In this document: piece after piece, positions 27,462 to 37,154 of the stretch
Position numbering within the stretch: the stretch's first letter is position 1
Layout: each line of letters starts with the position of its first letter
DNA from: Planktothricoides raciborskii GIHE-MW2
GTDB lineage: Bacteria > Cyanobacteriota > Cyanobacteriia > Cyanobacteriales > Laspinemataceae
Direction of reading: 5' to 3'
NCBI RefSeq assembly: GCF_040564635.1
Contig: NZ_CP159837.1
Span: 871,001 to 935,000, forward strand
DNA length: 64,000 nt
Notes under the pieces: model-generated
Told to the model about the DNA's origin: nothing
The model's input: only the letters and a program-made list of their open reading frames with translations
Database searches by the model: none
Made by a program: the position numbers and the translations under genes

Positions 27462-28838
27462 TTACCTCTCTTTATGCAGGACATAGCACAACTTAGCAAT
27501 TTTACCATCGGGAGATTCGCTAATTTTTTGAAAAGTGATTGCTTGCAAGTTCTCTAAAAATGGCAAGACATTATAAGTTTTTGAGCCATCAAATTTATCT
27601 TTTTCGGCTAAATTCCATTTCGGCCACCAATTTCGTCCGGTGATTGATGTTGGCACAACATCCACAGTAATTTTGTAAACACCTGTTTCCATCTTTGGGG
27701 AATTAAACAACATAGAAAAATCTATGGTATTTTCTTGAATATTCCAATTACTGGCTTGCATAAATTCTGCTACGGCATTTTGATCTATATCCTCAAAATC
27801 GGGGCTATCATTATTAAATGTTCCGCCTAATTTTAGCTGAAAATCAGGGGATACAGATAAAACGTAAGGTAAAGGATTGTGTGCAAATTCGTACTGAATA
27901 TCTTGCCATTGTTCAGCGGAGTCGGTATTTTTGAACATCAGCCGTTCGATGTTTCGCTCGTTTTGCACCAGGAGCATCACGTTGCCATCATTAATTGTGA
28001 CTTGACGTTCAATTCCTGCTAGATTTGATTCCAAGATATCCGATTCAATGTTTAACAATGAGGGTTGTTCTACTAGGCGATGATAAAAAATTACAAATTG
28101 GTCATCGCTAAAATTGAGTCCGTCACTTTGGCTGGCTTGTTTGAGGCGAGCGAAGTAACTGGCGACATTTTCGTAAGTCCCCAAAACCATTACATAGAAG
28201 GGGTGAAAGGTTTCCGGTTTATTAGGCGTTGTCGTATAATCAAAATACTCATTGGTTAAACCCACGTCGTAAACAATGCCATCAAATTCGCTCCGCACTC
28301 CCAAAATTCCTACGGCATACTCTTTGTCTAAATAGTTGGTTTTTAAGCTATTGAGTACCGCCGTCATTTCCCCTTCTTGTTGATACAAATCGGTGACAAC
28401 AATATAAACTTCGTTAACTGGTGTGTCGTCTATCGGTTCCACCGCTTTGTCAATTCGCGCATCAAGAAAGGACTCGCTGCTGCCGTCATAAAACCAAGGA
28501 CTTTGGGCAATTCGAGTAGATGTTTCTTTGCTTAAGCGCGTTCGGTTGATGCCAAAACGATAGTATCTGGGGGGTTGAGACTGGGAAAAGGCAGTGGTGG
28601 TCGCCATGTCCAGCAGACGGAGGGTGCGGATATAGCGGCTGTCGGGAATGTTAACAAACCCTTGCATGGATGGGGTGCCGTCTATTTGAACGATCGGGGT
28701 GATTGATACTGATGTTGATGCCTGGTTTTCCAGTTCCCCGGTGGTCGGCAGGGTGCATTCCCAGTTATCTTGCTTGATACAGCCAGTCAGAGTTAAGGAC
28801 AGGATGGTGATTCCTACAGCATAGATGGCTTTGTTCAT
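27462..28838 (-). CDS. VWA-like lipoprotein, 458 aa
   Basis: The signal peptide ends in lipobox LTGC (Cys20), so the protein is lipid-anchored outside the cytoplasmic membrane. The body looks like a von Willebrand A domain: a MIDAS-type DGTPS (53-57) after a hydrophobic strand and VVTD (Asp150) after the strand VYIVVTDLY. The rest is unrecognised and ends KLCYVLHKER. It is divergent from, and about 200 bases from, a membrane protein and a tubulin-like gene, which suggests one functional module. A copy of the AAACCGGGTTTCT palindrome sits directly after the stop, near 27439. Confidence 0.75.
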   Translation of the reverse strand: MNKAIYAVGITILSLTLTGCIKQDNWECTLPTTGELENQASTSVSITPIVQIDGTPSMQGFVNIPDSRYIRTLRLLDMATTTAFSQSQPPRYYRFGINRTRLSKETSTRIAQSPWFYDGSSESFLDARIDKAVEPIDDTPVNEVYIVVTDLYQQEGEMTAVLNSLKTNYLDKEYAVGILGVRSEFDGIVYDVGLTNEYFDYTTTPNKPETFHPFYVMVLGTYENVASYFARLKQASQSDGLNFSDDQFVIFYHRLVEQPSLLNIESDILESNLAGIERQVTINDGNVMLLVQNERNIERLMFKNTDSAEQWQDIQYEFAHNPLPYVLSVSPDFQLKLGGTFNNDSPDFEDIDQNAVAEFMQASNWNIQENTIDFSMLFNSPKMETGVYKITVDVVPTSITGRNWWPKWNLAEKDKFDGSKTYNVLPFLENLQAITFQKISESPDGKIAKLCYVLHKER

Positions 28839-29035
28839 GGTAATTCCTTGCTCCCTCGCAGGCAGCGATAAATTTTAAATGTAAATTTTTGTAAAATGTA
28901 GCAAAATATACAGAAGAAAAAAAAAAAATATGAATACTCTCTAAAAAAGAATAACAAATTCATCAAATTTATTGCATAAAAGAATCATTAAAAAAAATCA
29001 GACTCGATAATCACAAGTCAACATGATTTCAAAAA

Positions 29036-29536
29036 ATGACCGATGATATTCAAGCGCGAGGGTGGGAAATATGTCGGCTATTCGGGGCAATTTTTTTGGG
29101 ATTTATTTTGCTCCAGATAGGTGGTTGGTTATTTTCTACCGGCATGATTCCTTTGACAGCAATCAAACCTGATGAATTTGTGAAGAATAATTATGGTCCT
29201 GCCGCTTTGATTGTATTCTGGGCTTCATCGATCGCGGCAGCAATCTGGTGGGCGATCGCTGTTTTTTATTTCCGACCGAAGTTCTATCCTAAAGAAGACA
29301 CCAGCATTGGTCAATTGATTTGGTGGGTAATCTTCATATTTACCATCTGTATTGCCGGTTTATCTCTACATTCTTATGGAAAAACTATTCCTGAAGCAAT
29401 TCCCTCAATGTTAGGGAGTTTAGTCATCATTATGGCGATCAATTTTTGGTTAGCTACAGCAGTGAGTACGCCTTTGCTGCTGACTTATGTAGTTCCTGGT
29501 GCTCAATGGTTGCAACGTTTTTTGAGGATAAACTAG
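29036..29536 (+). CDS. Four-helix membrane protein, 166 aa
   Basis: Four hydrophobic helices around residues 14-32, 54-79, 92-115 and 122-153, with a short cytoplasmic N-terminus (MTDDIQARGWEI). No family recognised. Its TAG stop is four bases before the ATG of the tubulin-like gene, so the two are probably translated from one message. Its position suggests a membrane partner between the VWA lipoprotein and the cytoplasmic tubulin-like protein. Confidence 0.72.
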   Translation: MTDDIQARGWEICRLFGAIFLGFILLQIGGWLFSTGMIPLTAIKPDEFVKNNYGPAALIVFWASSIAAAIWWAIAVFYFRPKFYPKEDTSIGQLIWWVIFIFTICIAGLSLHSYGKTIPEAIPSMLGSLVIIMAINFWLATAVSTPLLLTYVVPGAQWLQRFLRIN

Positions 29537-29540
29537 ACTG

Positions 29541-31034
29541 ATGACTCTGTATATTATCGCTATTGGCGGAACTGGTGGTAAAATTGTCGAAGCTGTTGCC
29601 CATTTAGCGGCAGCAGGAATTTATTCAGTCAGTGGATCAGATAATTCAGAAAACATTAACGTTTTATTTGTAGATCAAGATCAAGCGAACGGCAATATAG
29701 CGGCGTCCAAGAAAACTATTGACAACTATGAAAAATGCTCCAAAATTTTTGATGGCAATAATGATCTGCCTTTGATGCAGTCAAAAATCGAATACCTTGA
29801 AGAATGTTTACAGTCTACATCGGGTGAAAACAAGGTTAAGCTTCAAGAAGAGTTTTACCATAGTTATCCTGAAAATGATCGAGTGCGTAACTTATTTCAT
29901 GTTTTATATTCTTCAGACGAAAGAGATGACGAGCTTGGGGGGGGATTTCATGGCCGTCCCGCAGTTGGTGCGGCGTTTATAACTCGGGTCATTGGAGATC
30001 GGCATAACCAAAGTAATTGGCAAAAGTTTATTGACAAAATTTTAGCAGATGTAGCTACAGGAAAAGCACCGAGGGTGTTTCTCTGCGGTTCGATTTTTGG
30101 TGGCACCGGAGCGGCTGGATTTCCGACTTTGGGTCGATTACTGTTAAATAAGTTGCAAGCAGAAAAACTGCGGAATAGTGTGAAGGTGGGCGGAGTGCTT
30201 ATGTTGCCTTACTTTCAATTTACAACATCAGAGCAACAAAAGTCTCCGCAAGCCAAAATCTGCGCGAAGTCTGAAGAATTTATTCTCAGAAGTGAGGCCG
30301 CTTTACGATATTATGCGACGAATAAAGATTTAAAATTCGATCGATTCTATCTGCTGGGAACGCCGGGACTTACTCAGGTTTCTAACACTGAGCCCGAAGG
30401 CAGTGAACAGCGCAATACGCCTCATTTTCTAGAACTTTATGCAGCCTTAGCGTTGCTAGATTTTTTGCAAATTGGCAACAACAATCAAAACGACAATCAA
30501 CGAAATCAGGTGTTTCTGATCAGCCGCGAAAAAGCAAACGCGGTGACATGGAGCGATATTCCAGATGAAGATAAAGTTAAGAAGAAGCTGGAAAATGCGG
30601 CTCGATTTGCTTTTGTCTGGAATTATGCGATCGCTCACGATTTGGAATATGCGATCGAAAGCAAGGGACCGAATGTTGTCCCTTGGTCGTTAAAGTTTTT
30701 CGATCGCGCTAAACTGAAGAGTGAGCATAAGCAGATCGAGGAAATTAATAACTGGTGTCAAGATTATTTGCGATGGCTGGCGATGATTCATTCGGAAACC
30801 GGAGTAGAACTGTTTAATATCGATTATTTTGTGCAGGATAAAGCTGAAAAAACACTCAAATCAGACAGCAAAGAAGTAAGAAATGAGTTCAGCAATTTGC
30901 TAAAAAGCAGTAGTAGCGTGTTGATTAACAATATTTTGGAACGGCTACCTCGAATGGCTAAAAAGATTAAACCTCCCAATGGCGGCGTCGTGCGATTAGC
31001 CAAAGCACTGTACCTCACAATTGATGAAAAATAA
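29541..31034 (+). CDS. Tubulin/FtsZ-like GTPase-fold protein, 497 aa
   Basis: The N-terminus reads YIIAIGGTGGKIVEAV (glycine-rich nucleotide loop at 9-14), then VLFVDQDQA (44-50), GAAFITRVIGDR, and FGGTGAAGFPTLG (186-198). The last is a version of the tubulin signature GGGTGSG. This order matches tubulin-like families found in bacterial operons outside cell division, not FtsZ itself. The C-terminal half is unrecognised. It may polymerise or act as a nucleotide switch at the membrane. An ISKra4-family element begins 10 bases after its stop, so later genes of the operon could be lost. Confidence 0.72.
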   Translation: MTLYIIAIGGTGGKIVEAVAHLAAAGIYSVSGSDNSENINVLFVDQDQANGNIAASKKTIDNYEKCSKIFDGNNDLPLMQSKIEYLEECLQSTSGENKVKLQEEFYHSYPENDRVRNLFHVLYSSDERDDELGGGFHGRPAVGAAFITRVIGDRHNQSNWQKFIDKILADVATGKAPRVFLCGSIFGGTGAAGFPTLGRLLLNKLQAEKLRNSVKVGGVLMLPYFQFTTSEQQKSPQAKICAKSEEFILRSEAALRYYATNKDLKFDRFYLLGTPGLTQVSNTEPEGSEQRNTPHFLELYAALALLDFLQIGNNNQNDNQRNQVFLISREKANAVTWSDIPDEDKVKKKLENAARFAFVWNYAIAHDLEYAIESKGPNVVPWSLKFFDRAKLKSEHKQIEEINNWCQDYLRWLAMIHSETGVELFNIDYFVQDKAEKTLKSDSKEVRNEFSNLLKSSSSVLINNILERLPRMAKKIKPPNGGVVRLAKALYLTIDEK

Positions 31035-31076
31035 TCTTAGAAAGGGTGCATCTCAGTTATGAGATAAGTATATATA

Positions 31077-32261
31077 AGTAGGTAGGTACAAAAAATCCAA
31101 AGTATGTAAAGATAAGTAAAGACCAGTCAGCTCGTTGGAGGAAAAAATTATGGGCGCTCGTCTGAGAGTATTTCTGACCCCGGAAGAAGATCGAACCTTG
31201 TTTGAACTTAGAAAGGCAACCACTCTACCTCAAAGGGTAAAAGATAGAGCCTCCGTTGTCCGGTTGAATGCTGATGGATGGTATGTTGAAAAGATTGCGA
31301 GTCACTTTAACTGGTCTGTTGAGAGAGTCAGGGACACACTGCATCGTTGGGAGAAGAAGGGACTAGGGGGACTGTGGGACAAACCGGGGCGCGGAAACAA
31401 ACCGAAGTGGAAAGAGGCTGATATAGCTTATGTAGAAGAATGTCTTAGGCAGGAGCCACGCACCTACAACAGTAAACAACTGGCTAAAAAACTGGCGGCA
31501 GAACGGCAAGTTTACCTAAGTCCAGATCGCCTCAGACGGGTTCTAAAAAAAAAGGGAATAATTTGCAAACGAACAAGAATCAGTCATAAAAGTAAGCAAG
31601 ACCCTGAAGAAAAAAAGATAAAACAAGCCGATCTAGATATGCTGGAATTCGCCGCAGCAGCGGGAGAAATTGACTATCAAGTATTTAGACGAGTCGGGGT
31701 TTTGTTTATGGAGTTCAGTCGGTTATACCTATTTTCCGTCCAAGGAACAGAAACGTCAGGAACAAACGCCAAGACGAGGGAGAAGACTGAGCATTTTAGG
31801 AATAATGCAACCAAAAGTGAGCTTTAATTATGGCCTTGCTATTGGAAGTTTTACCAGTAAATCTTATATGAAAATGATGGAAATAGAAGCGGATGAAGCG
31901 GCGGAAGCGTTAACCAAAACCGGACGAATTAGAGTAATAGTGCAAGACAATGGTCCGATTCATAAAAGTTTAGAAGTTCAAAAGAAATGGTCTTCATGGG
32001 AAGAGAAAGGATTGTACATTTTTTTACTCCCTAAATACTGTTCTGAAATGAACGAAATTGAATTAGAGTGGCAGCATTTGAAACGTGATGAATTGGCCGG
32101 ACGTATGTTTGAAGATGAACTAGACCTAGCTTATGCGGTTATGGCAGGTGTAGAGACCCGAAGCGCAGAGGGAAACTATACAGCCAAACGGGTTAAGTTT
32201 AAGTCTGGCCTATCTTCTTAACATATCTTTACTTAGTTTTGATTTTTTTCACCTACCTACT
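31077..32261 (+). mobile_element. IS630-family insertion sequence
   Basis: Terminal inverted repeats start AGTAGGTAGGT and match imperfectly for about 42 bases on both sides. TA dinucleotides flank the element at 31075-31076 and 32262-32263, the usual IS630 target duplication. It sits inside the left terminal repeat of the ISKra4-family element. Confidence 0.9.
31135..32221 (+). pseudogene. IS630 transposase in two frames
   Basis: The first frame (31135 or ATG 31150 to 31827) holds the helix-turn-helix part (VKDRASVVRLNADGW, WSVERVRDTLHRW) and ends its meaningful sequence at AAAAGEID. The second (31670-32221) continues as IKYLDESGF (first catalytic Asp), VQDNGPIH (second Asp) and MNEIELEWQHLK (Glu). 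Skipping the single T in GACTATCAAG near 31677 joins them as EIDIKYLDESGF. This is a +1 change, so either an extra base or a +1 frameshift. Confidence 0.85.
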
Positions 32262-32370
32262 TACTCAGGAAAAGTATATTATATTGCTGGAGGTAATTAA
32301 GCAGCGAATGCCCCATTCAGGTACGCACAGCGATGCTTCAGCACCTTGGGCACATTCTCCGGTAGCCATT

Positions 32371-33508
32371 AGACATCTCCGAAAATCCCTAAATACCCTC
32401 TATGGCTACTTTTGAGGTTTCTATAACTACTGTGCCTGGTTCTCCAAAAGTAACGAATTCATAGGCTTTTTGATTTTTGTTGATAATAATTAATCAATTT
32501 TGTTTCTGAATGCCAAGCATTTATTACAAAATTTATTCACAATTCTTAGCTCTAATGACAATGGCTCCTATTCGCCATCTTATTAGTCCACATACTGTTA
32601 AGATAACTCATTCGTAATTTTGGCGATTTAACCGAAATCTTTCTGACGCAACTCGATAAATTTTTATCAGCCTTATTAAATGTTCGACCACAATCCTTTC
32701 TTTGGCTTTTAATCGGTTTTCTTCTTTTTTTTCCACCGATATCTTTTGATGAATTGGTTTTTTATGCGGTGTATTAATTGCTGCTTCTCCTACATAAGCT
32801 AGATCCCCTATGTATTTTTGCTCTTTTCCTAGTTCCTTCCTTCTTTCTCTCCACAATGTAATATCACTTGTTGCGCCGGGATAACCAACAACTACATCTA
32901 CTATTTCTTTCCCGTTTGGCATGACAATTACTTGATTTTTAAAGCTATGTGTTTTTTTCTTTCCCGAATAATATTTTTTCTGCTCTTGACTGTCTACAGG
33001 TCTTTCCCGAGGCTGTTCATAGCTATCTACTACTAACTCAACTTCCAGCAGAATTTCTTCGATCCACTCCCAGTCACTCTCGTTTTTTTTGACTTGTTCT
33101 AATAAACTGGCTGGCAGTAAGTCTCTCAAAATTTTTATCCAAGGATGGAAAATATCATTCGCTGTCGATTCACTTACGTCAAAAATCCTAACATTTGAAA
33201 TGTCGGCATTTGATGCAGATAAATTAGAGTTAGTAAGATTTGTGACTCTACAGATAATTTCTGGCGACGCCCCCCACCTCCTTTAATTAACCTGATTTTA
33301 GTTTTTTCTTTTTCCTCTCGGATTTTTTCCTCTAATAACTGCGCGGCTTGAATCAGTTCTATAAGTTGCTCATATTCCATCCCTAATAGCCTTTTTGCTT
33401 CTTGGGGATTTTTGTCCAGATAGTCTTTTAATTTACTCATCTATAATCCTCGCTAAAATTCTATTGTACCATAAATCATCCCGCATAGTTTTTATTTCGG
33501 AGATGTCT
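32371..33508 (-). mobile_element. IS5-type insertion sequence
   Basis: Terminal repeats AGACATCTCCGAAA begin at 32371 (inward on plus) and at 33508 (inward on minus). The triplet ATT is duplicated at 32368-32370 and 33509-33511. Length is 1138 bp. It splits the ISKra4-family transposase gene. Confidence 0.9.
32608..33440 (-). pseudogene. IS5-type (DDE_Tnp_4-like) transposase in two frames
   Basis: The N-terminal frame (33440-33174) starts MSKLKDYLDKNPQEAKRL and carries the helical DNA-binding part. The C-terminal frame (open from about 33190, ending at 32608) reads FDVSESTANDIFHPWIKILR and contains the DDE-type domain: VVDSYEQP, VGYPGATSDITLW, IGDLAYVGE and VVEHLIRLIKIYR. The frames are joined by a -1 change near the sequence GGATTTTTGACG (about 33178-33190). 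It could be programmed or a mutation. Confidence 0.8.
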
Positions 33509-34570
33509 ATTGTGCCCAAGGCAACTTCACCCTCAACCCAATTTGTTTCACCAACGACTCCACCCGACCCGAACCAATCGAATGTCCCGCTTCTTGCCAA
33601 GCCTCATAGTTAATGATGCGCTTTTGGTGATGCAACAAGTAGTTGATCAACCCTGTGGCTCCCCGAAATTGCTCTTGGCGCAAATAGTCTATCGTCTTCT
33701 CGGTCTCCCCTCGCCACAGCAATGCTCGGATCGGCTTCAATTGGGCTGGTGTCCCCTGCACCTTGTGGGCATTTTCCATGAGGTGATACCAACCCTTGTA
33801 TTTCAATCCGCTGCTCTGGCGTACCAATGCCACTAAAGATGTTCCACACCCCATCATGACCATCTCCCAGGCAGGTGAACTGTGCCTGACGGGGTTGGGC
33901 ATTCACCCACTCCAGTAGTCCTTGATTATCCTTGAAGAACGCTACACCCCCTTGCTTATGCACATTTAACGCTTTGTATTCTCGCCACTCTCCGGGTTGA
34001 CCCGCCCCGGTGCGAAGGCGAACCATGCCGCCATCGGCGCTCAGTTCCTCAATTGGTTCAGTTATCTTTAGCTCACACCAATCCTCTCGTTGCACAAAGC
34101 GTTGCAGCGTACTGTGGGAGACTTTCACCCCTGTAAGCATCGCAATATCTTCTTCGGCTCTCTGGTAGGAGCTATTGGCACTGACCGTCCAACAGCACTT
34201 TTCAAAGTATGGACTCCAACGAGTTCCTGGTTTAACTTGCAGTTGTTGAGCTTGAGCTGTAGTGAGGGTTAGTTTGCCGAGGATACTGGTCAGGGTGCGT
34301 TGTTTTCCGCTGTGGCGGTCGGTCGCCGTGTGGATAAAAAAATTCCCAGTTGAGGCAAGAGGTGTTCTTGGGCAAGAGAGCGAACACTTTTCTCAATGCC
34401 TTCAAGGGTGGTGAGGTCAGAGGGGTTGGCTTCCTGGTAGAGAATTTCGGCAATCGCGTCAAGGTGTTGCTGGAGTGAGCGCCTGCTTTTGGGGATTCAT
34501 GGGTCAAGGGTTGTCAACAATGCCTCAATTATGGACTGTTTCGAGGGAACTTTTCATTGAGTATAATTAC

Positions 34571-35083
34571 TTATTGCCTAACTGAGATGCACCCATTAGA
34601 ACTGGCTTCTAAGGCTGACCAATTGGCTTCATAATCTAGTAATTTTACCACGGGAAACTGTATGCTTGTCTGAGTTCCCCAAATTTGATAGTCATAGTTT
34701 TGGGGACGCCAAGCGGGGCGTTCGTCCGCTAAAATTACTAAGGTAGCAACGGGCAGACGATAGCGGTCAAAGATGCGGTAATTGTAGACAAAAATCCGCT
34801 GCTGAAAATCTGTTTCATATTGACTTTGGATTTCAATATGTATCAAGACTAAGCTTTGAGAGTTATCTCGCCGCCATACTTTTACCAGTTTATCCGCTAG
34901 ACGCTTTCCTACTTCCGCATCTCGGACTATTTTTGGCAGTTCTTTGTCGAGAAATTCATATCCTCGTGACCAATCAATGTCGGCGTAAGCTTCAGGCAGA
35001 AAGAATGCCATGAATTCGGGAAAATATAAATCCAAGGCTTCTTTCCAAGGACTGTCATATTCGGCTGGGGTTGAATTAGCCAT
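34571..35083 (-). pseudogene. Rpn/PD-(D/E)XK-type nuclease-like gene, 3' truncated
   Basis: Starts MANSTPAEYDSPWKEALDLY and contains LPKIVRDAEVGKRLADKLVK, LVLIHIEIQSQ and FVYNYRIFDRY, typical of the cyanobacterial Rpn (recombination-promoting nuclease/putative transposase) family. The family normally runs 270-330 aa. Here the native sequence stops at SSN, and the last seven residues (GCISVRQ) are read from the terminal repeat of the ISKra4-family element. The C-terminal part was not found on the other side of the element. Confidence 0.82.
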
Positions 35084-35595
35084 GTATGATTTTGATTGAT
35101 ATTCTGAGACTATTTTAGCATTAATATTTTAGGTATTTTAAATAAAAAATAAATTTTTACTTTGAAAAAATATTCGACTTTACTTATTAATTAATATGGG
35201 CGATCGCGCCAATCAAAAAACCGGGTTACTGGGTTCTGGTTGCTGCTGTGCAAAAAGAAACCGGGTTTCTGTTAGGCATACAACAGTTAACTGTGATATC
35301 AAACAAGAAACCCGGTTTCTGATTTCCGGTTTATGGGTTCTGGTTGCTGCCGAAAAAGAAACCGGGTTTCTGTTGTGGACATAACAGTGATCCCGTAGGG
35401 TACTGCCTTCGGAACGAAGTGCAGCGTAACGCACCATTAACTTATATTTGGCAACGGATTGGCAACGGATGGGATAACGGATGGGGCATTTAAGAAACCG
35501 GGTTTCTGGGGATGGGGGAAAGAAACCCGGTTTCTGAGTCTAATTCCCGGTTCCCTCATCTAAAATTGAACTTATTCCACCACCCAAGTAATCAG
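35084..35595. repeat. Intergenic cluster of AGAAACCSGGTTTCT palindromes
   Basis: Near-identical 15-bp palindromes occur at about 35214, 35258, 35308, 35358, 35491 and 35522, in both orientations (CCGGG or CCCGG centre), often flanked by AA and GTT or GAT. The open frames here only translate the repeats (KPGF, ETRFL). No gene or RNA recognised. Confidence 0.9.
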
Positions 35596-37113
35596 ATGCA
35601 GGGCCAACTCCTTAAAGGACGCTATCAAATTTTACAACCACTCGGTCAAGGTGGGTTTGGTCAAACCTATCTTGCTGCGGATACCCAACGCCCCAACCAC
35701 CCCCAATGCGTAGTCAAGCATTTACAAGTTCAGCCCCCGTCCCCTGGGGCAACAATTTCTCCCGCTGTTTTAGCCAAAGCCCAGCAGCTATTTGCCCAAG
35801 AAGCGGAAATCTTAGAAAAATTGGGCAAACATGACCAAATCCCGCAGCTTTTGGCCTATTTTGAAGAAAACCAGGAATTTTATTTAGTTCAAGAATTAAT
35901 CACCGGCAACACTCTCAGTCAAGAAATTATTCCCGGTCAGAAACTCAGCGAAACTCAGGTGATTTCTTTGTTAAAAGATACTTTAGCAGTTCTCGCTTTT
36001 GTTCACCAGGAAAACGTGATTCACCGGGATATTAAACCCGCTAATTTAATCCGCCGTCAAGCTGATGGAAAAATCGTCTTAATCGACTTTGGGGCGGTGA
36101 AAGAAATTAGGAGTTTGTCCACTCATCAGCAGACTACATCTCTGACAGTGGCGATCGGTACTCCAGGCTATATGCCCAATGAACAAGCCGGGGGTAAACC
36201 GCAACTGAATAGCGATGTTTATGCCCTGGGGATTATTGCCATTCAAGCCTTAACCGGGTTAAATCCTGACCCCAGAGTTGGGGGACTGCCCCAAGATAGT
36301 AATACCGGGGAAATATCCTGGCAAAATCATGCTACAGTCAGCGACGATTTAGCCCATATTATTGATACAATGGTACGCCAAGATTATCGGCAAAGATACA
36401 CTAATGCCGCCAAAGCTTTAAAAGCTATTATAGGTTTATCTCAGCCGAATGTTCCGACAACAGCGGTATCTTTACCCGCTGCTTCTGGGACTAATGCTAC
36501 TGTGAAAGTAAATCAATCTACTCTTATGTCAATCTTACAATGGCCACGGGATCATAAAATTGGATGTGCTACATTAATCGTGACAATTGTGGGGATAATA
36601 GTAGCAGTTCGTGTCCCAGAAGTGCGAAACTTTTTCCACTTAGATGACATAAAAGATGTCACCTATACAACAGAAAAAGGGATTATCCTCCAATATCCCG
36701 GTAATTGGGAAGTGCAAGAAATTAACCCGCCTGTGGGAGGAGACAGAGCCGTTTTTCAATTTCCTAAACAAGACTCTTCTGACCCCTACCAAGAAAACAT
36801 TACTTTGACCATCATTGACTTACCTCAACCCCTGAGTAAAGAGCAATATTATGAGCAGTGGTTGCGCCCGCAACTGGAAAGCGAATATAATATTAAATTA
36901 GTGAATACTCCCAATAGCACTACTCTGGATAATCGGGATGCAAATACGGTCATCTATACGATTAAAGAGGGAGGAATTGAACTGAAACGTCAAGCTTTTT
37001 GGACAGTGAAAAATGGCACGGTTTACCAGCTTACTTATAGTGGCGAAGTGGCTAATTTTCCCACTGACCAGCAGGTAATGAAAAAGGTGCAAGACTCTTT
37101 TAAAATCCCGTAA
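35596..37113 (+). CDS. Serine/threonine protein kinase with PsbP-like C-terminal domain
   Basis: Start chosen at ATG 35596 (MQGQLLKGRYQILQPLG), 505 aa; the upstream part of the open frame reads repeat DNA. The kinase has a glycine loop GQGGFGQTY, Lys41, the catalytic HRDIKPANLI, the DFGAVKE magnesium loop and GTPGYMPNEQ activation segment. A single membrane helix near residues 318-340 follows, then an outside domain (GIILQYPGNWEVQE to FWTVKNGTVYQLTY) resembling the PsbP-like fold of thylakoid lumen proteins. It is probably a receptor kinase sensing the periplasm or lumen; the substrate is unknown. Confidence 0.9.
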   Translation: MQGQLLKGRYQILQPLGQGGFGQTYLAADTQRPNHPQCVVKHLQVQPPSPGATISPAVLAKAQQLFAQEAEILEKLGKHDQIPQLLAYFEENQEFYLVQELITGNTLSQEIIPGQKLSETQVISLLKDTLAVLAFVHQENVIHRDIKPANLIRRQADGKIVLIDFGAVKEIRSLSTHQQTTSLTVAIGTPGYMPNEQAGGKPQLNSDVYALGIIAIQALTGLNPDPRVGGLPQDSNTGEISWQNHATVSDDLAHIIDTMVRQDYRQRYTNAAKALKAIIGLSQPNVPTTAVSLPAASGTNATVKVNQSTLMSILQWPRDHKIGCATLIVTIVGIIVAVRVPEVRNFFHLDDIKDVTYTTEKGIILQYPGNWEVQEINPPVGGDRAVFQFPKQDSSDPYQENITLTIIDLPQPLSKEQYYEQWLRPQLESEYNIKLVNTPNSTTLDNRDANTVIYTIKEGGIELKRQAFWTVKNGTVYQLTYSGEVANFPTDQQVMKKVQDSFKIP

Positions 37114-37121
37114 AAACAAAA

Positions 37122-37146
37122 GCCCCCCTTTTTAAGGGGGGTTGGG
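37122..37146. terminator. Hairpin AAGCCCCCCTT / AAGGGGGGTT
   Basis: A strong C6/G6 hairpin seven bases after the kinase stop, before the convergent PIN gene. It belongs to the same CCCCCC/GGGGGG palindrome family seen at 25299 and inside the protease gene at 43675-43914. Confidence 0.6.
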
Positions 37147-37154
37147 GCGATCGC

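Larger units (their letters stand above)
32297..34500 (-). pseudogene. ISKra4-family transposase, interrupted
   Basis: From ATG 34500 the frame reads MNPQKQALTPA and then meets a stop. A small deletion shifts it to QQHLDAIAEILYQEANPS...LPQLGIF. At T_TTT_TTA (34341-34335) a -1 shift leads to IHTATDRHSGKQRTLTSI and on through ELSADGGMVRLRTGAG to KLPWAQ, where the IS5-type element is inserted. Beyond the insertion (32367 down to 32297) the frame resumes exactly: WLPENVPKVLKHRCAYLNG, then stop. This part belonged to the DDE-type transposase of the element. Confidence 0.88.
31044..34594 (-). mobile_element. ISKra4-family insertion sequence carrying two nested insertions
   Basis: The outer ends are GGGTGCATCTCAGTTA (31044-31059) and its reverse complement (34579-34594). 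Removing the IS630 makes the two ends match over about 37 bases. The transposase lies on the minus strand. Subtracting the IS630 (31077-32263) and the IS5-type element with its duplicated triplet leaves about 1.2 kb, a plausible size for the smaller ISKra4 subgroup. Flanking octamers CTTAGAAA (31036-31043) and ATTAGAAC (34595-34602) match at six of eight positions and may be a worn target duplication. Confidence 0.85.

Noticed and set aside
34232-34507. 91-codon minus-strand frame in the ISKra4 element
   Set aside because: It is the wrong frame; the adjacent frames carry recognisable transposase sequence.
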